Source: Flavobacteriales bacterium (lineage in GTDB: Bacteria > Bacteroidota > Bacteroidia > NS11-12g > UBA955). Taken from it: 51,506 nucleotides of DNA. The notes below the pieces were generated by a model, which was not told the origin of the DNA, did no database searches, and worked only from the letters and a program-made list of their open reading frames with translations. Of the stretch, positions 25,254 through 32,912 are shown one piece after another. The stretch is from assembly GCA_947463095.1 (NCBI GenBank), contig CANHRE010000009.1, positions 1-51,506 on the forward strand, read 5' to 3'. A program made the translations under genes and the position numbers. Each line of letters begins with the position of its first letter. Positions within the stretch are counted from its first letter, which is position 1.

Positions 25254-25574
25254 TTAGTGTTTTTCGCCTTCCGAGCAACAAGGCTTTTTACCTGGTGAAT
25301 CGTGCCCGCTGCATTCTTTTTGTGCACCTTTGGCTTCTGCACCATCCTTACAACAAGCTTTCTTGATAGCGCAACAAGGACCGCCACAGGGCTTGAACTT
25401 TCCATCAGCGCCATAATGGCTCATGCAATGGGCCTTAGATGCAGAGTCGCAGTTCATGCTGTCGCAATGACGGGCACAGGCTTCCTTGCTCATGGTAGCG
25501 CATACCTTCATGTCGCAGCCTGATGCCTGTGATGCCATTTTAGTGCAACATTCCTTTTTGGACGCAGCGTACTG
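25254..25574 (-). other. Cysteine-rich C-terminal extension of the pyrophosphatase
   Basis: These 106 codons (residues 717-822) follow the last membrane helix ([12 protein letters not shown]). Cysteines lie at about 725, 726, 736, 741, 749, 753, 758, 766, 779, 783, 784, 790, 791, 804, 815 and 816. The composition resembles a metal-binding domain of metallothionein type, although no named motif is recognised. In known structures of this enzyme family the C-terminus faces away from the cytoplasm, so the tail should be periplasmic. Confidence 0.85.
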
Positions 25575-27722
25575 ACCACCTGCAGTATTCGTCGGAGGCA
25601 CTGCGATGTATGGCGCAATAATCAGTGATACAATACTGGTAAGCTTAATCAGGATGTTCATACTCGGTCCGCTGGTATCTTTAAATGGATCACCAACGGT
25701 ATCACCTGTAACCGATGCTTTGTGAGGTTCAGATTTTTTATAATGGGTTACACCATCAATGACCACACCTTTTTCAAATGATTTCTTGGCATTGTCCCAT
25801 GCTCCTCCTGCATTGTTCTGGAATATACCCATTAACACGCCGCTAACAGTAATTCCGGCAAGCAGGCCGCCCAATACTTCGGGGCCAAACAGGAATCCTA
25901 CAATCACAGGAGAAAGCAGAGCGATTGCACCTGGAGCCATCATTTGACGAATGGATGCCTTAGTGCTGATTTCCACACATTTTTCATATTCAGGCTCTGC
26001 CTTGTATTCCATAATGCCTGGAATTTCGCGGAACTGACGGCGCACTTCCTTCACCATATCCATGGCAGCATTGCCTACAGCGGCGATGGCCAGAGCCGAG
26101 AAAATAAACGGAATCATACCGCCCACAAACAGAGCAGCTAATACCGGTGCTTTGTATATATCAATTCCACTGATGCCAGCTACGCCTACAAAGGCAGCAA
26201 ACAACGCCAATGAGGTAAGCGCTGCTGAAGCAATGGCAAATCCTTTACCGGTGGCAGCAGTGGTATTGCCTACTGCATCCAGAATATCTGTACGTCCGCG
26301 AACTTCCTCAGGTAAATCGCTCATTTCCGCAATACCGCCAGCGTTATCGGCAATAGGACCGAAGGCGTCAATAGCAAGCTGCATGGCCGTTGTTGCCATC
26401 ATGCCGGCTGCCGCAATGGCTACACCATATAAACCGGCAAAGGCGTAAGATATATAAATTCCTGCTGCCAGGGTGATGATGGGAATAACGGTAGATTCCA
26501 TACCCACAGCCAAACCGCCAATGATGTTGGTGGCATGACCTGTACCAGACTTCTGCACAATAGAATTCACCGGGCGCTTGCCCATAGCGGTATAGAATTC
26601 AGTAATCCAGCTCATAATGGCTCCTACAATCAGGCCGGTGATGATGGCATAATACACATCCAGGCTGGTAAACTTCACCGAACGGATTTCCATTTCGGCA
26701 GGCAGCAGCATGGTTACTGCGAAATAGCTGGCTGCAATGGTAAGCAGAATGCTGGACCAGTTGCCCAGATTCAAGGCCCTTTGTACGTTGCCCTGATCGT
26801 TTTTAATGCGAACAAAATAGGTGCCGATGATAGAGAAAATGAGCCCCATACCCGCAATCACCATAGGAAGAAGGATGGGAGAGAGGCCTCCGTAATTATC
26901 ACCACTGGCGTTGATTTCCTGGCCCAAAACCATGGTAGCCAAAATGGTTGCCACATAGCTACCGAAGAGGTCAGCACCCATACCGGCAACGTCGCCAACA
27001 TTATCGCCAACGTTATCGGCAATGGTAGCAGGATTGCGGGGATCATCTTCGGGAATACCGGCTTCTACTTTACCCACCAGGTCGGCTCCTACGTCGGCAG
27101 CCTTGGTATAAATACCGCCACCCACACGGGCGAACAGCGCAATAGATTCAGCACCCAGGGAAAAGCCTGTCAAAACTTCGATAACGGTTTTCATGGCATC
27201 ACCCTGCAATGACGCATCGGTGCCCACATAAAACATATTGTAGAAGGCAATAAACAAGCCACCCAATCCAAGTACCGCGAGTCCGGCTACACCAAGTCCC
27301 ATCACAGTACCTCCGTTGAAGGAAACCTGAAGGGCTTTTGAAAGGCTGGTTTTTGCAGCCTGAGTGGTGCGTACATTCGCCTTGGTTGCGATGCGCATGC
27401 CGAAATAGCCTGCAAGCGCTGAAAGAAATGCGCCTATGAGAAAGGCAATGGAAATAATCCAATGCGAATGAATTTTGATTCCGTTTACTTCTTTGACTGT
27501 GCCGCTGTAGGCCAGAAGCGCAGCAGCAAATACAGCAAAAAAGCCGAGAACTTTCCATTCAGCCCGGAGGAAGGCCATGGCCCCGCGAGCAATTTTTTCC
27601 GCGAGGTTTTGCATTTTTTCATCACCCGCATCCTGACGGCTAACCCAGGAACTTTTTAACGCCATGACAATAAGGCCAATGACGCCAAAAGCGGGTACGA
27701 GGTAGAGTATGGTATCTTTCAT
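25254..27722 (-). CDS. hppA: Membrane pyrophosphatase with cysteine-rich C-terminal tail
   Basis: Residues 1-716 are a complete ion-pumping membrane pyrophosphatase, which couples PPi hydrolysis to Na+ or H+ export. The pyrophosphate site is D-V-G-A-D-L-V-G-K218-V-E with [20 protein letters not shown] around 210-245. The segment [10 protein letters not shown] has alanine and glycine at the two positions that carry lysine and threonine in K+-independent enzymes, so this one should be K+-dependent. Na+ versus H+ specificity was not resolved. Residues 717-822 form an extra hydrophilic tail with 16 cysteines, including five CC pairs, and many K, H and M. The gene is transcribed alone. A variant -7 box (TAATTTCG, 27758-27751) lies 28 nt before the ATG. 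Confidence 0.95.
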   Translation of the reverse strand: MKDTILYLVPAFGVIGLIVMALKSSWVSRQDAGDEKMQNLAEKIARGAMAFLRAEWKVLGFFAVFAAALLAYSGTVKEVNGIKIHSHWIISIAFLIGAFLSALAGYFGMRIATKANVRTTQAAKTSLSKALQVSFNGGTVMGLGVAGLAVLGLGGLFIAFYNMFYVGTDASLQGDAMKTVIEVLTGFSLGAESIALFARVGGGIYTKAADVGADLVGKVEAGIPEDDPRNPATIADNVGDNVGDVAGMGADLFGSYVATILATMVLGQEINASGDNYGGLSPILLPMVIAGMGLIFSIIGTYFVRIKNDQGNVQRALNLGNWSSILLTIAASYFAVTMLLPAEMEIRSVKFTSLDVYYAIITGLIVGAIMSWITEFYTAMGKRPVNSIVQKSGTGHATNIIGGLAVGMESTVIPIITLAAGIYISYAFAGLYGVAIAAAGMMATTAMQLAIDAFGPIADNAGGIAEMSDLPEEVRGRTDILDAVGNTTAATGKGFAIASAALTSLALFAAFVGVAGISGIDIYKAPVLAALFVGGMIPFIFSALAIAAVGNAAMDMVKEVRRQFREIPGIMEYKAEPEYEKCVEISTKASIRQMMAPGAIALLSPVIVGFLFGPEVLGGLLAGITVSGVLMGIFQNNAGGAWDNAKKSFEKGVVIDGVTHYKKSEPHKASVTGDTVGDPFKDTSGPSMNILIKLTSIVSLIIAPYIAVPPTNTAGGQYAASKKECCTKMASQASGCDMKVCATMSKEACARHCDSMNCDSASKAHCMSHYGADGKFKPCGGPCCAIKKACCKDGAEAKGAQKECSGHDSPGKKPCCSEGEKH

Positions 27723-27733
27723 GTTATGAAGTT

Positions 27734-27745
27734 CTGTTTAAACAG
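27734..27745. repeat. Perfect 12-bp palindrome in the hppA leader
   Basis: CTGTTTAAACAG is a perfect palindrome 11 nt before the hppA ATG and downstream of the candidate -7 box. It could be an operator site or a short leader hairpin. Confidence 0.4.
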
Positions 27746-27830
27746 GGCCGCGAAATTAAGATTTTCCAATGAATCGAAGGCATTTATGGGACTTCAGTTC
27801 ATATGTCGGCATCGTCAATGCGCTGAAAGC

Positions 27831-28733
27831 CTAGAAAAACAAGGGTTTGATGCGCAGTTTACCACTTTGCAGCATCAGCACCGGAGTGGGGAATTTCACC
27901 ACATCCAACACACCGAACAATTGCCTCAACCATATTTTTTTCACGGGAATACGGCTCAACCGAATGTCAGGTGCCAGGTACCACTGACTGCTTCTTTGGA
28001 TATCGCTGCGGTTTATTTGTTGTCCGTTTTTATCCAGCCATTGATTGGAATACCCGCCTAGCATGCCATCTGCGCCATAACCAACTGCCAGATTAAGCCA
28101 GGCCGGGATTTTTGATTTACAACCCAAAGCATCGGCCAATCCGACAGAGAGCCAGTACGTTTGCCCATTATAATCCTTCATCAGCCGTTCGACTGCATTG
28201 GAACCAAGAGTGCCTGGCCTCATAGGGGCATATGGGGTGGGGCTGTAACTCAACCGCAGCAGTACCTTGGTTTCACCCCAGCTGTAAAGCTGCGCGGCAG
28301 AGAGCAAAGCCCCTGTGGCATTGGCGGCTAGATCGGCTTTGCTGGCGCCCCAGCCGCTGCTGAAACCATCAAGGATTTCCAGCGGATTCTGAAAATACAG
28401 CGCACTGATGGCACTGAATCCGGCGCTTTTTCGTCTGGAATAACCACTCCACCGAAACCACTGGTAGGTCTGATTGGATAGTTGAAATGCCGAAAAGGCA
28501 TGACCAAACTTATCTATTCCTCGCCATTCACGACTGTCGTTGATCCATTGAAATTGCTGCATGGGGTAGGAGGAATACCAAAGTGAATAAAGCCCGGTAT
28601 AAACCACTCCAGTGCCGCCAAATACTGCTGTTTGCACCATGCACTGCCGCTTTTGGAATAGGCTGCTGCTGTCAGAAGCGCGAAGCGGCATCAGGCAGTA
28701 TGCCATCAGCAACAGCAGCAGGCCTGGTTTCAT
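27831..28733 (-). CDS. DUF2279 family exported protein
   Basis: The 300-residue protein begins with a signal peptide (MKPGLLLLLMAYCLMPLRA) and contains GIDKFGHAFSAFQLSNQTYQ near residues 72-91. It resembles the conserved D-K-x-G-H segment that I associate with DUF2279 (YfiM-like) proteins. The middle contains NPLEILDGFSSGWGASKADL, a small-residue-rich region with conserved polar groups, and the C-terminal third is rich in aromatic residues. The function is unknown; an outer-membrane or periplasmic location is likely. Its ATG overlaps the stop of the phosphohexomutase gene by 4 nt (ATGA), and it ends a four-gene leftward operon. The family name is from memory of the motif. Confidence 0.65.
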   Translation of the reverse strand: MKPGLLLLLMAYCLMPLRASDSSSLFQKRQCMVQTAVFGGTGVVYTGLYSLWYSSYPMQQFQWINDSREWRGIDKFGHAFSAFQLSNQTYQWFRWSGYSRRKSAGFSAISALYFQNPLEILDGFSSGWGASKADLAANATGALLSAAQLYSWGETKVLLRLSYSPTPYAPMRPGTLGSNAVERLMKDYNGQTYWLSVGLADALGCKSKIPAWLNLAVGYGADGMLGGYSNQWLDKNGQQINRSDIQRSSQWYLAPDIRLSRIPVKKIWLRQLFGVLDVVKFPTPVLMLQSGKLRIKPLFF

Positions 28734-30130
28734 TGCATGATGTGTTCACGGGTAGCATCCAGAATACGGAATGCCTCGGTACTGTCCGGTGCTTCCGCAT
28801 AAACCCGCAATACAGGTTCGGTTCCTGAAGGTCGAATCATCACCCACGAGCCACCTTCCAAACGGAATTTGTACCCATCAAGATCCTCTACAGAAATGAC
28901 TTTATACGCACCGAAATGGCTGTAGGCACGCTGCTTACAAGACGCTACTATAATTTCCTTCTGCTCGTTGTTCAGGTGCAAATCGTAACGCTCTACCGCA
29001 AAACTTCCGGTTTCGGCATAAACTTCATCAATAAGCTGGCGAATGCTTTTTCCGGTTAGGGCCATGTATTCCATCAAAACCAAGCCTATCCAGACACCGT
29101 CGCGCTCGGGTATATGGCCTTTAACAGCAATACCACCGCTTTCCTCGGCGCCAATCAGCACATCACCCTGAACCATGTATTCACAGATATACTTGAACCC
29201 AATTTTCGTTGTAATGCTTTCAAGTCCTTTTTTGCTGCACAGAACATCCACCTTGTCGCTTACGCTGAAACTCTTCACCACTGAACCTGACAATCCCTTG
29301 TATTCAGTAAGGTATTTGATCAACAGCAATATGATGTGATGGCTATCCACAAAACGGCCCGTTTCATCAAAGAACCCTATCCTGTCTGCATCGCCATCGG
29401 TGGCAAGTCCGCAGGATAAGTGGTCGGTTTTGGCCAGTATTTCTGATAATTCCGGAAGATTTTTCAGGATGGGCTCAGGTGCACGTCCCAGAAAACCAGG
29501 ATTGGCGTCGCAATGCAACAGCGTGGCATCGGGCATCAATTGCCTGATTACATTCTGTCCGGCGCCAAACATGGCATCATAAGCTAGTTTTGGTCCGAAG
29601 GATGACAATAGGCCCATGTTGAATGAAGAGCGTACGTGATCCAGGTACATACCTTCCATATCCAGATGGCTGATTATTCCGGCATTGATGTAAGTTTCCA
29701 AAGCATCAGGGGCCGTTGGCATGAAGTCGGGTATCAGTGATTCCACCTTTGAAACCTCATCGGGCACAGCAGGCCCCCCATAAGAAGCCTTTATTTTATA
29801 GCCATTATACGATGGAGGATTATGACTGGCTGTAATGATGATACCTGCATGGGCAGAAAGCATGCTGGTAGCCAGGCTGACCATAGGGGTGGATACAAAA
29901 GAATCCGACAAATAAGTTTTGATTCCATGAGCTGCAAATACCCGGGCAGTGAGGGCTGCAAACATTTGACCTCCAAAACGGCAATCATAACCCACCACGC
30001 AAACAGGCTGCTTGTTTATGCTTTTGAGGTGAAGGGCTGTGCCTTCAGCCACGCGCATCACGTTGGCTGTGGTAAAAGTGTCGGCAATAATGTCGCGCCA
30101 ACCATCTGTTCCGAATTTTATTGGGTACAT
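28730..30130 (-). CDS. Phosphoglucomutase/phosphomannomutase family protein
   Basis: The 466-residue protein is a second alpha-D-phosphohexomutase: it opens with IKFGTDGWRDIIADTFT, has the phospho-serine S102 in ITASHNPPSYNGYK, a metal loop LATDGDADRIGF, the sugar loop GAEESGGIAVKG and the phosphate loop MIRPSGTEPVLRVYAE. The E-E-S-G-G loop and the opening match PMM/PGM-type enzymes acting on glucose or mannose phosphates, unlike the GlmM-like gene at 10191. It should supply hexose-1-phosphate for nucleotide sugars or storage. It begins 11 nt after the unknown exported gene and overlaps the DUF2279 gene by 4 nt. Confidence 0.88.
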   Translation of the reverse strand: MYPIKFGTDGWRDIIADTFTTANVMRVAEGTALHLKSINKQPVCVVGYDCRFGGQMFAALTARVFAAHGIKTYLSDSFVSTPMVSLATSMLSAHAGIIITASHNPPSYNGYKIKASYGGPAVPDEVSKVESLIPDFMPTAPDALETYINAGIISHLDMEGMYLDHVRSSFNMGLLSSFGPKLAYDAMFGAGQNVIRQLMPDATLLHCDANPGFLGRAPEPILKNLPELSEILAKTDHLSCGLATDGDADRIGFFDETGRFVDSHHIILLLIKYLTEYKGLSGSVVKSFSVSDKVDVLCSKKGLESITTKIGFKYICEYMVQGDVLIGAEESGGIAVKGHIPERDGVWIGLVLMEYMALTGKSIRQLIDEVYAETGSFAVERYDLHLNNEQKEIIVASCKQRAYSHFGAYKVISVEDLDGYKFRLEGGSWVMIRPSGTEPVLRVYAEAPDSTEAFRILDATREHIMQ

Positions 30131-30141
30131 GTTTTATGTTG

Positions 30142-31242
30142 TCAATTAAAGAACTTCACATAGTTGCTTACCTGCGACCAGCTGTATTTGGCTAATGCCT
30201 TGAGGTATTTTTCAGAATCTGTTTCAGAAATAAGGGTATTGTTCATTCGGTTGAGTACATAGTTAAACTTTTTATCTTTCAGCACATCTTCGGCCGTTTT
30301 GTACTGGTAAAGAATGCCGAAGCCCATCAATAAATCGAGGCTGATGGGCTCCAGTTTCTTGTTGTTTACAAAAATGGTGATGCCGTTGATTTCATAGGAG
30401 ACAAAGCCGTACGGAGTTTTTGTCCAGGTTTCCTGAACTTCAATGCGGGTAACCACAAATTCACTTCGGTAGCGATAATCGTAATACCTGGATCCTCCGA
30501 TGTTAAAGAGAATTTCGCGGTTGTTGTTCAGGAAGGCCTGGATTTGTTGGAAAAAAACATGGCCAATTTCCAACGAATCATTGGGGTCCGGGTCAATGAT
30601 GTATAGTATGTTCTTGTTGTTTGGAATCTGGTACTGTCCGATAATTTCTTTTTTGCTGTTAAACGCGCGGTCGCGAATTTGAAATGACTTTTCGGAATCA
30701 GAGATGAAGTTCTTTTTTCCGAACTGCACCAGGTTGTAATTGTATCTTCTGCTGGTTATTGCCTGCCAGTAATTGAGTTTGGCCGGCCCGTTTACATTCA
30801 CTTCAATCAGTGATTTCACCAGAAAAGGGAAGGCTTCTTGAGCATCCACATAGCCATAGGATACTTTTCCTCCTTTCCCTTCATTTACAAAGCCAAAACC
30901 CAGCACCACAAAATTGGTTCTGTTTCGGGTGGAGGACCATAATTCATACAGGAACAGATGATGGGTTCTGGACATTTCGGTACCTGATCCTTTTTCAATG
31001 GCAACAAGCGATTCTTTGGATATTTTAACCTTTTTCTTGGGAGAATCCCAAAGCGTCAGTTGCTCCTGTTCAATAAGGTTATAAAAGAATCCCGGCAGTT
31101 TTGCAGTCAGGTTAAAACCGAACGTGTCTTGCTGCCTGCTGATATCCAGATGCAACAAAACAGGCACTTCTGTATAGGCGCTTAAGCGCAATCCTGAAAG
31201 GATCAACACCAAACAAAGAAGGCTACGGCGCCGCTTGATCAT
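30142..31242 (-). CDS. Exported protein of unknown function in the ACAD operon
   Basis: I do not recognise this 366-residue protein. It has a signal peptide (MIKRRRSLLCLVLILSGLRLSA, cleavage near LSA/YT) and no further membrane helix. Its body is rich in aromatic, asparagine and lysine residues and looks globular. Segments that stand out are RTHHLFLYELWSSTRNRTNF, ALAKYSWSQVSNYVKFF at the C-terminus, and ISLDLLMGFGILYQYKTAED, which vaguely recalls the end of GldN-type proteins but not enough to name it. Its ATG overlaps the acyl-CoA dehydrogenase stop by 4 nt, and the phosphohexomutase follows after 11 nt. A periplasmic location is likely. Confidence 0.7.
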   Translation of the reverse strand: MIKRRRSLLCLVLILSGLRLSAYTEVPVLLHLDISRQQDTFGFNLTAKLPGFFYNLIEQEQLTLWDSPKKKVKISKESLVAIEKGSGTEMSRTHHLFLYELWSSTRNRTNFVVLGFGFVNEGKGGKVSYGYVDAQEAFPFLVKSLIEVNVNGPAKLNYWQAITSRRYNYNLVQFGKKNFISDSEKSFQIRDRAFNSKKEIIGQYQIPNNKNILYIIDPDPNDSLEIGHVFFQQIQAFLNNNREILFNIGGSRYYDYRYRSEFVVTRIEVQETWTKTPYGFVSYEINGITIFVNNKKLEPISLDLLMGFGILYQYKTAEDVLKDKKFNYVLNRMNNTLISETDSEKYLKALAKYSWSQVSNYVKFFN

Positions 31243-32459
31243 ACGAAGGCGTTCAGGCCTGTGATTTCCATGCCCAGGATGAGCAGATGTATGTCATGGG
31301 TGCCTTCATAGGTAATGACACTTTCCAGGTTCATCATGTGTCGCATGATGGGATATTCTCCGGTGATGCCCATTCCGCCGAGCATTTGCCGCGCTTCTCT
31401 GGCTATTTCCAGGGCCATGTTTACATTGTTTCTTTTGGCCAGACTGATTTGCGCGGGTGTTGCCCTTCCCTGATCCATCAATTGACCCAGCCGCCAGTTC
31501 AAAATCTGAGCCTTGGTAATCTCAGTGAGCATTTCAGCCAGTTTCTTCTGCTGCAACTGGAAGCCACCAATGGGCCTGCCGAATTGTTCCCTTTGCAAAC
31601 TATACCTACGGGCAGTATCATAGCAGTCCAAAGCGGCACCAATGGCACCCCAGGAAATTCCGTAACGGGCAGAGTTCAGGCAGGTAAGTGGTCCTTTTAA
31701 TCCTTCAACGCCAGGCAGGATGTTGGCTTTTGGAACCCGCACATCGTTAAAAACCAACTCTCCAGTGGCACTGGCCCGCAAACTCCATTTGTTATGCGTT
31801 TCGGGGGTGCTGAAGCCTTCCATGCCGCGCTCCACAATAATTCCCTTGATTTTACCCTGTTCGTTTTTAGCCCAAACAACGGCAACGTCGGCGAACGGAG
31901 CATTGGAAATCCACATCTTAGCTCCATTGAGGATGACATCCTCGCCGGCATCTGTATAATTGGTTACCATGCCACCGGGATTGCTGCCATGGTCTGGTTC
32001 TGTTAAGCCAAAACAACCCATCAGGGCTCCGCTGGCCAATCCAGGAAGATATTTCCTTCTTTGCTCTTCGCTGCCGAACTTATAAATAGGATACATTACC
32101 AACGATCCTTGCACACTGGCCGTGCTGCGCACACCACTGTCACAGCGTTCAAGCTCCTGCATAATCAGGCCGTAGGTGGTATAATCCAAGCCGCCGCAAC
32201 CGTATTCGGAAGGTAATTGCGGGCCAAAAGCACCGGCATCTGCCAGGCCCTTGATGATGCTGGAAGGGAATTCCGAACGCTGGGCGTAATATTCGATAAT
32301 CGGCGACAGATCGCGCTTCACCCACTCCCGAACACTATCGCGAATAAGCTTTTGCTCGTCGGTTAACAGCTCATCAATGCCGTAGAAATCGGTCGGCTCA
32401 TACCGATCCTTGCCCCTGTTGGAAGCATAAAGATCCTCAAGTGATTGTTCGTGCATCAT
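31239..32459 (-). CDS. Acyl-CoA dehydrogenase, glutaryl-CoA dehydrogenase-like
   Basis: The 406-residue flavoprotein has the acyl-CoA dehydrogenase fold: an N-terminal helical domain, GCFGLTEPDHGSNPGGM in the FAD/substrate region, WISNAPFADVAVVWAK, and RQMLGGMGITGEYPIMRH near the C-terminus. The ending ESVITYEGTHDIHLLILGM carries the catalytic glutamate in YEGTHDIH, the pattern of glutaryl-CoA dehydrogenases. It would oxidise glutaryl-CoA to crotonyl-CoA with electrons passing to ETF. No lysine or tryptophan degradation gene is nearby, so the substrate is uncertain. I chose the ATG at 32457-32459; the upstream in-frame start would run into the folB promoter. Confidence 0.85.
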   Translation of the reverse strand: MMHEQSLEDLYASNRGKDRYEPTDFYGIDELLTDEQKLIRDSVREWVKRDLSPIIEYYAQRSEFPSSIIKGLADAGAFGPQLPSEYGCGGLDYTTYGLIMQELERCDSGVRSTASVQGSLVMYPIYKFGSEEQRRKYLPGLASGALMGCFGLTEPDHGSNPGGMVTNYTDAGEDVILNGAKMWISNAPFADVAVVWAKNEQGKIKGIIVERGMEGFSTPETHNKWSLRASATGELVFNDVRVPKANILPGVEGLKGPLTCLNSARYGISWGAIGAALDCYDTARRYSLQREQFGRPIGGFQLQQKKLAEMLTEITKAQILNWRLGQLMDQGRATPAQISLAKRNNVNMALEIAREARQMLGGMGITGEYPIMRHMMNLESVITYEGTHDIHLLILGMEITGLNAFV

Positions 32460-32466
32460 GCGTGTG

Positions 32467-32482
32467 CAAAAGTATAATTTTG
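32467..32482. promoter_or_regulatory. Abutting divergent -7 boxes between the ACAD gene and folB
   Basis: CAAAAGTATAATTTTG is a near-palindrome. On the minus strand it gives TACTTTTG (32474-32467), 7 nt before the ACAD ATG. On the plus strand it gives TAATTTTG (32475-32482), 11 nt before folB. Both match TAnnTTTG exactly. Confidence 0.5.
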
Positions 32483-32493
32483 ACGGCACTCCC

Positions 32494-32859
32494 ATGAATC
32501 AGTTAACCACCGTCTTTTTAGAAAAAGTAAGGTTTCACCTTCCACTGGGCCTATACCCCGGGGAAAAATTGTGCGGCAATGAAATTTTCATTTCGCTTTC
32601 AGTGAGTATTTCTGCACCAAACACGAAGTACGATGCATCCTTTTTGAATTATGAGTGGCTGCTCACCATCATTCGCAGTAATGCTGAAAAAAGCTGTGAA
32701 CTGCTGGAGCAACTGGCGCAGAATATTCTGGCGGATGTTCACCAATCACTGAACAATGTTCAACCTGAAAAGATCGAAGTGGCTGTTGAAAAACCGCATT
32801 TGCCTGTTGCGGGCTTTCAGGCGGCCTCAGCCGGCATTAAACTGTTGTGGACCCGATGA
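32494..32859 (+). CDS. folB: Dihydroneopterin aldolase
   Basis: The 121-residue protein fits the FolB tunnelling fold: it starts LTTVFLEKVRFHLPLGLYPGEK, where most relatives read I-x-L-x-x-x-x-x-x-x-G-x-x-x-x-E, and contains NYEWLLTIIRSNAEKSCELLEQLAQNI and PEKIEVAVEKPHLP, whose K-x-x-x-P element is typical. The enzyme makes 6-hydroxymethyl-dihydropterin for folate. The ATG at 32494 is preferred to the in-frame one at 32458, which would put the -7 box inside the gene. The TonB-dependent receptor gene follows, with its promoter box 39 nt past the folB stop. Confidence 0.85.
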   Translation: MNQLTTVFLEKVRFHLPLGLYPGEKLCGNEIFISLSVSISAPNTKYDASFLNYEWLLTIIRSNAEKSCELLEQLAQNILADVHQSLNNVQPEKIEVAVEKPHLPVAGFQAASAGIKLLWTR

Positions 32860-32898
32860 TTTTATCAAAGTGCATTTCATCAGCATTGAGCAGTTCTT

Positions 32899-32906
32899 TA
32901 CTTTTG
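32899..32906 (+). promoter_or_regulatory. Candidate -7 box for the TonB-dependent receptor
   Basis: TACTTTTG matches TAnnTTTG exactly and ends 6 nt before the ATG at 32913. Confidence 0.5.
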
Positions 32907-32912
32907 AAACTG

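Noticed and set aside
26535-27212. 225-codon plus-strand ORF opposite hppA
   Set aside because: It is a mirror of the strongly conserved pyrophosphatase region and has histidine- and asparagine-rich shadow composition.
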